From: an uncultured Bacillaceae bacterium
Lineage (GTDB): Bacteria; Bacillota; Bacilli; Bacillales; Alkalibacillaceae
NCBI GenBank assembly: GCA_937983065.1
Contig: CALKAL010000059.1
Coordinates: 1 to 7,618, forward strand
Direction of reading: 5' to 3'
Length of the DNA stretch: 7,618 nt
Part shown: piece after piece, positions 1 through 5,840 of the stretch
Numbering within the stretch: the first letter of the stretch is position 1
How the letters are laid out: each line of letters opens with the position of its first letter
Program-made: the position numbers and the translations under genes
Notes under the pieces: model-generated
The model's input: only the letters and a program-made list of their open reading frames with translations
What the model was told of the DNA's origin: nothing
Databases searched by the model: none

Positions 1-40
1 CGCGGAACTTTTTCGGTTTGCGCGGAACTAGCACCTGTCC
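1..40. repeat. Two units of a 20-bp-period repeat, truncated by the window edge
   Basis: The word CGCGGAACT occurs at 1-9 and again at 21-29, exactly 20 bp apart, and is followed by AGCACCTGTCCCC at 30-42. The array probably continues to the left of the window. Words of the type GCACCTGTCCCC are, as I recall, common between genes in Bacillaceae, so this looks like part of a dispersed non-coding repeat rather than a gene. Its period equals that of the unrelated array at 1975-2094. I see no gene or clear terminator in 1-150. Confidence 0.55.
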
Positions 41-151
41 CCTAACAAAAGACTTACATTTTTTATCTCCATCGAAACAAGAATGCCACATCTATACTAG
101 GACATAATATAACTGATTTTTACTAGATTAAATAAATATTTTAAAAATCTA

Positions 152-180
152 TTGCAAATTCCCATAAAAACGAATATTAT
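152..180 (+). promoter_or_regulatory. SigA-type promoter of the purine permease
   Basis: A -35 element TTGCAA (152-157) and a -10 element TATTAT (175-180) are separated by 17 bp, close to the vegetative consensus TTGACA-N17-TATAAT. Transcription would start near 186-188 and leave a leader of only about 35 nt. That is too short for the guanine riboswitch found ahead of some Bacillus purine transporter genes. The -10 overlaps the left half of the PurR operator, as expected for repression. Confidence 0.7.
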
Positions 181-209
181 TTTATATGTGATTAAAAATG
201 TTCGTTTTT
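166..209. promoter_or_regulatory. PurR operator: two inverted PurBoxes
   Basis: The PurBox consensus of Bacillus PurR is AWWWCCGAACWWT, usually as an inverted pair 16-17 nt apart. Here AAAAACGAATATT (166-178) matches at 11 of 13 positions. The reverse complement of 197-209, AAAAACGAACATT, matches at 12 of 13. The arms AAAAACGAA and TTCGTTTTT are a perfect 9-bp inverted repeat, and the boxes are 18 nt apart. Both carry A in place of the first C of CCGAAC. The site covers the -10 and the start of the transcript, so PurR, released by PRPP, would repress the permease when purines are plentiful. Confidence 0.75.
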
Positions 210-222
210 GGAGTGAAAAAAG

Positions 223-1527
223 ATGAATTTTAATTTAAAAGAACGAGGAACTAATGTAAAAACCGAAATTATTGCTGGGATTACGACATTTTTAACGATG
301 GTTTATATCGTTGTCGTCAACCCTGCCATTTTAAGTGATGCAGGGGTGCCGTTTGAGCAAGTATTTTTAGCGACGATTATCGCAACGGTTGTTGGAACGT
401 TATGGATGGCCCTTTTTGCGAACTATCCAATTGCGATTGCTCCAGGGATGGGTTTAAATGCGTATTTTGCTTATTCAGTCGTTTTAAACAATCCAGATGT
501 TGATTACTTAATTGCTTTTGCGGCTGTTTTTGTTGCTGGACTTTTATTTATTATTTTATCTATTACGCCGCTTCGGAGAATTTTAATTGAAGCGATTCCT
601 GAAAGTTTAAAATACGGAATTACAGGCGGAATCGGATTATTTATCGCTTTCATCGGTTTTCGAATGACGGGGATTATTACGGATGATCCAGTCAATTTAG
701 TCAAGCTTGGGGATTTAAGTAGCTTATCGGCTATTTTAGCAATCATCGGTCTTGCGGTGACGATTGTTTTAATGGCTCTTAAAGTAAAAGGTGCTATATT
801 TTACGGAATGATTGTAACAGGAATTGTCGCTTACTTTACAAATACATTGAGCTTTGATTCCGGTATTTTGTCAATGCCTTCTTTTGAGCACGGGCTTGCG
901 GTTTATAATCCAATTTCCGCAATTGGGGATGTCATTCAGTACGGCCTATATTCCGTCGTTTTCTCCTTTTTAATCGTCACATTATTTGATACGACGGGAA
1001 CGATGATTGGTGTTGCTCAGCAAGCAGGGTTAATGAAGGGCAAAAAGTTTCCTCGTGTCCGCCAAGCGTTACTTGCAGACTCTGTCGGTACAACGGTTGG
1101 GGCAATGTTTGGAACGAGCCCGACAAGTGCATATATTGAGTCTTCATCTGGTGTTGCAACGGGAGGGAGAACAGGACTGACTGCTGTCACAGTCGCCGTA
1201 TTATTCGGAGCCGTTTTATTTTTCTCACCGATTGTTGAAGCCGTCTCAAGTGTATCAGCCATTACATCGCCAGCGCTCATTATCGTCGGAAGCTTAATGA
1301 TGGGAAATGTCGCTAAAATTGATTGGTCAAAAATTGATGAAGCTTTTCCTGCGTTTTTAATTATTTTAATTATGCCGCTTACTTCAAGTATTGCAACGGG
1401 TATTGCGTTCGGTTTCATCGCTTATCCTTTAATGAAATTAGTTCGAGGCAAATTTAAAGAAGTTCATTGGATCATGTATATATTAGCTATTTTGTTCATT
1501 TATCAGCTCGTTTTTATCCCGCATTAA
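223..1527 (+). CDS. pbuO: NCS2-family purine base permease (PbuG/PbuO type, guanine/hypoxanthine)
   Basis: This is an integral membrane importer of purine bases, probably guanine and hypoxanthine, driven by the proton gradient. The 434 residues match the usual length of the AzgA/PbuG branch of NCS2 (about 430-440), with roughly 12-14 hydrophobic segments. Family hallmarks are the APGMGLNAYF stretch (residues 73-82), TLFDTTGTMIGVA (253-265) and the substrate-site region GTSPTSAYIES continuing into GVATGGRTG (297-318). GGAGTG at 210-215 is 7 nt before the ATG. It stands alone between its own PurR-controlled promoter and a strong hairpin. B. subtilis has two close relatives, PbuG and PbuO. The absence of a riboswitch leader fits PbuO better, but substrate and symbol are inferred and pbuG remains possible. 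The product class is secure. Confidence 0.9.
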   Translation: MNFNLKERGTNVKTEIIAGITTFLTMVYIVVVNPAILSDAGVPFEQVFLATIIATVVGTLWMALFANYPIAIAPGMGLNAYFAYSVVLNNPDVDYLIAFAAVFVAGLLFIILSITPLRRILIEAIPESLKYGITGGIGLFIAFIGFRMTGIITDDPVNLVKLGDLSSLSAILAIIGLAVTIVLMALKVKGAIFYGMIVTGIVAYFTNTLSFDSGILSMPSFEHGLAVYNPISAIGDVIQYGLYSVVFSFLIVTLFDTTGTMIGVAQQAGLMKGKKFPRVRQALLADSVGTTVGAMFGTSPTSAYIESSSGVATGGRTGLTAVTVAVLFGAVLFFSPIVEAVSSVSAITSPALIIVGSLMMGNVAKIDWSKIDEAFPAFLIILIMPLTSSIATGIAFGFIAYPLMKLVRGKFKEVHWIMYILAILFIYQLVFIPH

Positions 1528-1549
1528 AATTAAAGAGCTAGGCGGACCT

Positions 1550-1598
1550 AAAAAGGAGCATCCAGCAGTCGAAAAAAAGACTTGCTAGATGCTCCTTT
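1550..1598. terminator. Bidirectional terminator between convergent genes
   Basis: The 11-bp stem 1552-1562 pairs with 1588-1598. It continues, after one mismatch, with AGCA/TGCT (1564-1567 with 1583-1586) and GTC/GAC around an A-rich loop (1571-1578). On the minus strand the stem ends in five T residues (complement of 1550-1554), a good intrinsic terminator for the 68-residue gene. On the plus strand the T tail is short (CCTTTAATG), but the stem is long and lies 25 bp after the permease stop, so it probably serves both genes. Confidence 0.8.
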
Positions 1599-1608
1599 AA
1601 TGTATGTA

Positions 1609-1815
1609 TTATCCGTAATAACCGAACAAATTCAAAATGGCAACACCGATAATTACGACGAGGAGTCCCGTCATCAAAGTTAGGCCCGTCGTTTTTTTAC
1701 TTTTCGTATCAAACCAGACGACGACAGCTACGATTACTATGGCAATTATTCCGAAAAAAATTGCTGCGAAAGGATTTGTCGGGGTAATTAAATCATGCGC
1801 ACTTAAAAAATCCAT
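1609..1815 (-). CDS. Small two-helix membrane protein of unknown function
   Basis: I do not recognise this 68-residue protein. It has two hydrophobic helices, about residues 16-35 and 45-65, joined by a short polar, lysine-rich turn (DTKSKKTT, 36-43). It ends in GYYG, with a short N-terminal tail. By the positive-inside rule the turn would face the cytoplasm and both ends the outside. A real gene is supported by the ribosome site AGAGGTG at 1821-1827, 5 nt before the ATG, and by a T-tailed terminator just after the stop. The overlapping plus-strand reading frame of similar length has no comparable ribosome site. It is transcribed alone, converging on the permease. No promoter with both elements well matched was found in 1830-1925. 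No function is proposed. Confidence 0.75.
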   Translation of the reverse strand: MDFLSAHDLITPTNPFAAIFFGIIAIVIVAVVVWFDTKSKKTTGLTLMTGLLVVIIGVAILNLFGYYG

Positions 1816-1928
1816 AAACCCACCTCTTTTCTATATCTAATCCAGTAGGAACTTATCTATAATATTAACACAATATTCAATTGATTTTTTTATATTTAAA
1901 TTTTTTAAAATAATAGTTTAGTAAGATA

Positions 1929-1966
1929 AAGGTGCAGCAGGGTTTTCACCGTGAAGACTGCACCTT
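1929..1966 (-). terminator. Hairpin downstream of the lipase gene, possible terminator
   Basis: AAGGTGCAG (1929-1937) pairs perfectly with CTGCACCTT (1958-1966). Within the loop a second 6-bp stem (1943-1948 with 1952-1957, one G-U pair) can form around CCG. Read on the minus strand, the stem is followed by TATCTT, a broken T tail, so termination may be weak. It is the first stable hairpin after the lipase stop, which would place the 20-bp array at 1975-2094 in the lipase 3' untranslated region. Confidence 0.5.
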
Positions 1967-1974
1967 AATTCATT

Positions 1975-2094
1975 TATGATCAAGTTTTAATTTTTATGAT
2001 CAAATTCCAGGTTTTATGATCAAATTTTCGTGGATATGAGCAAATTTCACGATTTATGATCAATTTTTCAAATATATGATCAAATTCGGAAATT
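1975..2094. repeat. Six-copy array with an exact 20-bp period (TATGATCAAATT core)
   Basis: Six consecutive 20-bp units begin at 1975, 1995, 2015, 2035, 2055 and 2075. Each opens with TATGATCAA or one substitution of it (TATGAGCAA in unit 4). The first 12 bases are nearly constant (TATGATCAAATT) and the last 8 vary freely. Five units contain the palindrome TGATCA. The period is not a multiple of three, so this is not a protein repeat. It ends 3 bp before the lipase stop codon and lies between that stop and the hairpin at 1929-1966. On the lipase mRNA the core would read AAUUUGAUCAUA. Function unknown. Confidence 0.9.
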
Positions 2095-2097
2095 CGA

Positions 2098-3654
2098 CTA
2101 AGGAATATAAATGGAATCAATGATCGTTCGATTGAATTTCTCACCTTGTTTTGTTCGTCCTTCAAGTTCTATCGTTATATTGTATACCGTATCTCGATCC
2201 GAAAAGGTTAATGTCTTTAATAGTGCCGCTTCGCCTTGCTCGGTGATGACGTTTTGCTCTTTACTTTTTGTATTGACGACATGGTACGTTGCTTCGATTG
2301 AATCTAAATCAACCGTTTCAGAGACTGTCTCGATATGGTAGCGATATTGCCTTGAATGTTGTATATCGGATAGATCCTTTTCTGTCCGTTCATTTATTTT
2401 AAATAGATTTTCAGTCTCGTAATCAACCATTAACAAATAAGCATTATCAATAGTTGCCTCCAATTCCAGTTGCCACGTCCCTGCTTCAGGCTGTTCAACT
2501 TGAAAACTGTGGGCATATGCACCTTGTAAAATTCCTTCGTCTATTTTTGTTGAGTGAATTTTAGGCTTCGTTTCGTGAGCGCGATCATCTATTAATCTAA
2601 TATCCGATAAGGGATGTGCTGTAAAAATCGTATACGTTAGTTGCTCGACTCCATCTTCAACGGCATGCGGAATCTCAACGTGTTCATTCGCCGTCATTGG
2701 TCCACCTTGTATAAACCGATTCGCTTCCTGCTCTAGCGAATCATTCCGGTCAACAGAGTCTTGTATGTTAGAAGACGAATTCGTAGATAAATAGTTTGCG
2801 AATGTCGGAAACGTGATGCCTGTTCGGATATTTGTATGGTTCCAGTTACCGACCGCAAGCTCTTGCCCGCCTGGAAGACGACTGCTATTTACTGTTACAA
2901 CACCGTCATTCGATCCATAAGTCGATAAATACATCCCGCCAAACCAATTGGCAGAGAACATCGAACCCCAGCTCGTCCCACCTAATGTGTAATAATTATT
3001 TAAATAAGCATTCTGATGGGCATCCGTTTCTTGCCTGAAGTTTTCCATATACCCCGTTTGCATCACATACGTCCCATCACCCGTTGCACCGATTAAATCA
3101 GCTAACCATTCCGCTCCAGAACTATAAGCTAAATTCGCAAGCTCCGAACCGTGATGGGGGCTTGATAATGTAATCACTCGGTCAACTAAATGGGATACAC
3201 CGTAATACGTTAATGCCGTTTGCGTATCGACACCGCCTTTACTATAAGCGACGACAGTAATCGGTTTTCCATTAAAATGATTTGATATTTCTACTATTTT
3301 ATCCGCTAACAACTCACCATTGTCCCACATATCCGCTGATGCACCCCCTGCGTCATTTAACTGGATAAAAACTGCTTGATACCCCGCATCATAAGCCGCT
3401 TCTGCCATACTGTTATCCACATCCCAAAAAATTTGCGCCACGTTGTTCAATCCTGGAACGAATAATAAGATCGGTTTATCCTCTTGTAAATTCGGTGGTG
3501 TATCATAGATAGTCCATTCGCCAGGGGTCTCGTCATTACCGTTTCCGACCTTTCCTGAAGTTGAAACGTCCCCATTAATAGGCTGCGTCTGAAAAAAAGG
3601 TGCGAAAACTAGTAGCACAACGAGAAAGGAAAAAACGCCTACTCTTTTAAACAT
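2098..3654 (-). CDS. Secreted lipase/esterase-like alpha/beta hydrolase with C-terminal beta-rich region
   Basis: This is probably an exported carboxylester hydrolase. A signal peptide occupies about residues 1-24 (MFKR, then a long hydrophobic run) with no lipobox cysteine. The hydrolase domain spans about 45-290. It has an oxyanion-loop strand LLFVPGLNN (63-71), a nucleophile elbow AYSKGG with Ser138, the lipase-like motif SSPHHGS (164-170), a likely acid Asp250 in GSNDGVV and a likely base His273 in WNHTN. The first elbow residue is Ala rather than Gly, as in several Bacillus lipases. Residues 290-320 are a polar linker, and 320-518 are beta-rich, with GTWQLELEA (392-400), and may bind polymer, wall or substrate. 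GGGAG at 3665-3669 precedes the ATG by a rather long 10 nt. The gene is monocistronic. True substrate (triglyceride, short ester, polyester) is not decidable here. Confidence 0.8.
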   Translation of the reverse strand: MFKRVGVFSFLVVLLVFAPFFQTQPINGDVSTSGKVGNGNDETPGEWTIYDTPPNLQEDKPILLFVPGLNNVAQIFWDVDNSMAEAAYDAGYQAVFIQLNDAGGASADMWDNGELLADKIVEISNHFNGKPITVVAYSKGGVDTQTALTYYGVSHLVDRVITLSSPHHGSELANLAYSSGAEWLADLIGATGDGTYVMQTGYMENFRQETDAHQNAYLNNYYTLGGTSWGSMFSANWFGGMYLSTYGSNDGVVTVNSSRLPGGQELAVGNWNHTNIRTGITFPTFANYLSTNSSSNIQDSVDRNDSLEQEANRFIQGGPMTANEHVEIPHAVEDGVEQLTYTIFTAHPLSDIRLIDDRAHETKPKIHSTKIDEGILQGAYAHSFQVEQPEAGTWQLELEATIDNAYLLMVDYETENLFKINERTEKDLSDIQHSRQYRYHIETVSETVDLDSIEATYHVVNTKSKEQNVITEQGEAALLKTLTFSDRDTVYNITIELEGRTKQGEKFNRTIIDSIYIP

Positions 3655-3740
3655 TGATAAACATCTCCCTTTAATGGATTTTAATCATCCTAAAGGCATG
3701 TCCTATTGAGTGGGTGAGATGAAGCGGTATTTTGGATTGG

Positions 3741-3794
3741 ATGACTCACTTCTGTCATACCACCTTTATGACGAAACAAAACCTTTATTGTCAT
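3741..3794. promoter_or_regulatory. Lipase upstream region with four ATGAC/GTCAT words and a possible SigB-like promoter
   Basis: ATGAC (3741-3745), GTCAT (3754-3758), ATGAC (3768-3772) and GTCAT (3790-3794) alternate. The central pair extends to GTCATA-N7-TATGAC (3754-3772). On the minus strand GTTTTG (3782-3777), 14 nt, then TGGTAT (3762-3757) resembles the SigB consensus GTTTAA-N12-14-GGGTAT. A weaker SigA alternative is ATGACA (3794-3789) with CATAAA 18 nt further on. The inverted repeat would cover either promoter, as an operator does. These are pattern matches only. The rest of 3655-3812 shows only the ribosome site. Confidence 0.3.
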
Positions 3795-3812
3795 CTTTTC
3801 TTAATAATAATT

Positions 3813-3846
3813 TAAAAAAACTAGCCCAATTTCTCATAGGCTAGTT
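3813..3846 (-). terminator. Second terminator downstream of ywgA
   Basis: On the minus strand AACTAGCC, a 12-nt loop and GGCTAGTT form a perfect 8-bp stem (3839-3846 with 3819-3826), followed by a run of T residues (complement of 3813-3820). This is a typical intrinsic terminator. It lies about 30 bp beyond the hairpin at 3868-3896 and backs it up, shielding the lipase promoter from read-through. Confidence 0.75.
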
Positions 3847-3867
3847 GTAAACAGAGCATTATTTTAT

Positions 3868-3896
3868 AAAAAAAGCGGAACTTAACGGAGTCCCGC
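3868..3896 (-). terminator. Primary terminator of the ywfO-ywgA operon
   Basis: Directly after the ywgA stop codon, the minus strand reads GCGGGACT, loop CCGTTA, AGTTCCGC (3896-3875), an 8-bp stem with one G-U pair. It is followed by seven T residues (complement of 3868-3874). Stem, loop and tail all fit the intrinsic terminator pattern, 4 bp past the stop. Confidence 0.85.
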
Positions 3897-3900
3897 CACT

Positions 3901-4398
3901 TTAATGCACATTTATTTTTTCAATAAATTCCCACGCTTCTTTCATCTCGTCGTCTGTGTAATTTTGCTTGCTTTTAACCGTTTTGACCTTCGCCTCTACC
4001 TCATCTTTAGGTAAGTTGTTAAAATAAAGCATCGTTGAGACGAGCTCTAAAAAGCGGGAACTTTTTTCATTCATTTTAAAAATAACATGCGTCATATCTT
4101 GCGTATGTATATCCGTTTCCTTTAAAAAACTTTCCCCCGAATCCGTTAACGTATAGCGATATTGAACGTAGCCTTTTTCTTTTTCTCTATTTTCGTTTAA
4201 AAATCCTAAATTACAGAGCTCTTCAACCCGAGTGGAAAGCTCCTCTGAATAAGGGCCGTACATATGAAAGGAATATCTTTCGGAAAAATGATAGCCACTT
4301 TTCTTTAAAATATAAATCATTTTTTGTAATTTTTTGCGCCCGACAATTTCATTCGCTTGTTTGAAAAAGGCAATTAATTTCGCGTGATCCTCTAGCAT
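3901..4398 (-). CDS. ywgA: YwgA family protein, winged-helix-like with Panacea-like motifs
   Basis: The 165 residues correspond over their length to B. subtilis YwgA (about 166), whose function I do not know to be established. The conserved core is a basic helix GRKKLQKMIYILKK (20-33), then YGPYSEEL (47-54), helices to about 68, and a wing-like segment YRYTLTDSGESFL (80-92). The C-terminal half (100-165) is helical and acidic. The combination KLQKMIY...YGPYSEEL resembles the DUF4065/Panacea fold of SocA- and GepA-type proteins; this is inference from motifs. No membrane segment or signal peptide is seen, so it is probably cytosolic. AGGGGA at 4406-4411 overlaps the ywfO stop and precedes the ATG by 7 nt. 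With an 11-bp gap to ywfO, translational coupling and a shared role are likely. Confidence 0.85.
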   Translation of the reverse strand: MLEDHAKLIAFFKQANEIVGRKKLQKMIYILKKSGYHFSERYSFHMYGPYSEELSTRVEELCNLGFLNENREKEKGYVQYRYTLTDSGESFLKETDIHTQDMTHVIFKMNEKSSRFLELVSTMLYFNNLPKDEVEAKVKTVKSKQNYTDDEMKEAWEFIEKINVH

Positions 4399-4409
4399 AT
4401 CTTCATCCC

Positions 4410-5705
4410 CTAACCCTTCAAAATTTCTAAAATCCGCTTTTTATGTTCTGAATCGTCTGGTAGTTGTTCAATGAGATCTTCAGCAAAATATAGCTTATGA
4501 TCCGTTCGCTTTTTCCCAGAAATCGCTTCGACAATATCAGATTCCCGTGACAACTCTTTTAATTCACCATCAGGCATTTGCAGTAAAATTGGTAGCCTTT
4601 CCTCATCTTCACCTTGGCGATAAAAATCATACGGTAAATCCGACGATGAATCGACTTCTAAATAATATCTCGCATCAATTCCCGCGTTAATAAAACTTTC
4701 TTTCAGTTCGATGAGCTCGCGATATTGCGCACCGGGATTAAATTCGACATACTTAAATAAATCCCGATTGACGAAACGGCGGCATAAATCTTTTAAAATA
4801 GTATCATTTTCGTCTTGCCAAATTTGAAAATAATAAAAAGCGATGTTTTCATCTAACTTCAAATAGTCATTTAACGACACATTTTTCTCAAAGAAGCTTA
4901 TAAAATGTATAGGTGGTAGCTTAAATTCGTAATTGTTTTCGTATAAATCTTTAGCCCGTTCAAAAATTTTCGTTAAAATAACTTCAGCACTTCTCGTCAC
5001 AGGGTGAAAATAAACTTGCCAGTACATTTGATAACGGCTCATAATATAATCTTCAACCGCATGCATGCCACTATATTTTATGACCGCTTGATCCTCCATT
5101 GGCCGCATGACACGTAATATGCGCTCCATGTCGAAATGTCCGTAGCTAACTCCAGTATAATAAGCATCCCGTAATAAATAATCCATCCGGTCCGCATCGA
5201 TTTGACTTGAAATTAAACTAACGACTAATTTATTTTCAGACGTTTTATGTATGACATCGGCTACTTTTTGTGGAAATTGAGCATCGACTTTTAATAAAAC
5301 TTTATTAACTTCCGTCTCTCCTAAAATAATTTCCCGCGTAAAATCTTCATGATCTAGATCAAACACTTTTTCAAAGGAGTGGGAAAAAGGGCCGTGACCT
5401 AAATCGTGAAGTAGCGCCGCACAAAGCGTAAGCATTCGATCCTCTTGATTCCATTCGGGTATCTCGCTAAAATTGTCAATAATTCGCCTGACAATTTCAT
5501 AGACACCGAGGGAATGGTTAAATCGACTATGCTCAGCACCATGGAATGTTAAATAAGTCGTGCCAAGCTGCTTAATCCGACGCAACCGCTGGAATTCTGG
5601 CGTTCCGATAAGATCCCAAATGACTTGATCTCGAACGTGGACATACCGATGCACTGGGTCTTTAAATACTTTTTCTTCACTTAACTGCTCGTTAAGATAC
5701 GCCAT
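4410..5705 (-). CDS. ywfO: HD-domain dNTP triphosphohydrolase-like protein (YwfO/EF1143 family)
   Basis: This cytosolic metal-dependent phosphohydrolase is of the family that includes B. subtilis YwfO and Enterococcus faecalis EF1143, a dNTPase related to SAMHD1 and dGTPases. It would cleave dNTPs to deoxynucleosides and triphosphate. Of 431 residues, the N-terminus has KVFKDPVHRYVHV (12-24) and QRLRRIKQLG (39-48). The metal site is built from His64 in RFNHSLG, His100-Asp101 in LLHDLGHGPFSH, and an Asp of QIDADRMDYLLRD (168-180). I chose the start at 5705 (MAYLNEQ) because it matches the family N-terminus and follows AAAGG and GGAG at 5709-5719. An in-frame ATG at 5801 would add 32 unrelated residues with no ribosome site. 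First gene of the operon with ywgA. Activity is inferred from homology. Confidence 0.88.
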   Translation of the reverse strand: MAYLNEQLSEEKVFKDPVHRYVHVRDQVIWDLIGTPEFQRLRRIKQLGTTYLTFHGAEHSRFNHSLGVYEIVRRIIDNFSEIPEWNQEDRMLTLCAALLHDLGHGPFSHSFEKVFDLDHEDFTREIILGETEVNKVLLKVDAQFPQKVADVIHKTSENKLVVSLISSQIDADRMDYLLRDAYYTGVSYGHFDMERILRVMRPMEDQAVIKYSGMHAVEDYIMSRYQMYWQVYFHPVTRSAEVILTKIFERAKDLYENNYEFKLPPIHFISFFEKNVSLNDYLKLDENIAFYYFQIWQDENDTILKDLCRRFVNRDLFKYVEFNPGAQYRELIELKESFINAGIDARYYLEVDSSSDLPYDFYRQGEDEERLPILLQMPDGELKELSRESDIVEAISGKKRTDHKLYFAEDLIEQLPDDSEHKKRILEILKG

Positions 5706-5738
5706 TTTCTCCGACCTTTCTACAACGTTATATGGTCC

Positions 5739-5744
5739 ATTATA
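5739..5744 (-). promoter_or_regulatory. Consensus -10 close to ywfO, possible second promoter
   Basis: The minus strand reads a perfect TATAAT at 5744-5739, about 33 bp before the ywfO ATG. The best partner 17 bp upstream is TTTTGT (5767-5762), which matches TTGACA poorly. If active, its transcript would start near 5732 and could encode only the 5705 start. It would also escape the LexA-type site at 5837-5850. Confidence 0.4.
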
Positions 5745-5811
5745 GCGATATTTACGAAAATACAAAAGGGCATTTTCAGTTATTATCAAGATGACATTCA
5801 AGATAAATTAA

Positions 5812-5840
5812 AGTATAGCATAATTTTTTTAAAATTGGAA
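5812..5840 (-). promoter_or_regulatory. Extended -10 promoter directed at ywfO
   Basis: On the minus strand TGC directly precedes TATACT (5817-5812), giving the TGN extended -10 form. The -35 position 17 bp away is TTCCAA (5840-5835), a weak match, as is common for extended -10 promoters. Transcription would begin near 5805, with a leader of about 100 nt before the ywfO ATG at 5705. The -35 lies inside the LexA-type palindrome. Confidence 0.5.

Noticed and set aside
86..222. Guanine (purine) riboswitch ahead of the permease
   Set aside because: The predicted transcript starts near 186, leaving a leader of about 35 nt. None of the conserved purine-aptamer loop sequences were seen upstream.
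1017..1418. Minus-strand open frame of 133 codons inside the permease gene
   Set aside because: It lies fully opposite a clear NCS2 permease, has no recognisable protein features, and is best explained as a shadow of biased codons.
1637..1840. Plus-strand open frame of 67 codons opposite the small membrane protein
   Set aside because: It has no convincing ribosome site and runs against a minus-strand frame with good translation signals and a matching terminator.
1975..2094. CRISPR array
   Set aside because: Units are only 20 bp, with a 12-bp core and 8-bp fillers, far below CRISPR repeat and spacer lengths. No cas gene is nearby.
1975..2094. Plasmid-type iteron origin
   Set aside because: The 20-bp direct repeats resemble iterons in spacing, but there is no rep gene, no DnaA box cluster was noticed, and the neighbours are chromosomal housekeeping genes.
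1980..2165. Minus-strand open frame of 61 codons across the 20-bp array and the lipase end
   Set aside because: It overlaps the lipase C-terminus in another frame, and its codons come from the repeat array, whose period is not a multiple of three. No ribosome site seen.
3901..5705. YwfO-YwgA as an anti-phage or toxin-antitoxin island
   Set aside because: Both match conserved chromosomal Bacillus genes. There are no mobile-element borders, odd base composition or other defence genes, so only the YwgA motif resemblance is kept as a finding.
5706..5801. N-terminal extension of YwfO by 32 residues from an in-frame ATG at 5801
   Set aside because: There is no ribosome site ahead of 5801, the added residues do not resemble the family, a TATAAT lies inside the extension, and MAYLNEQ at 5705 has a ribosome site and fits the family N-terminus.
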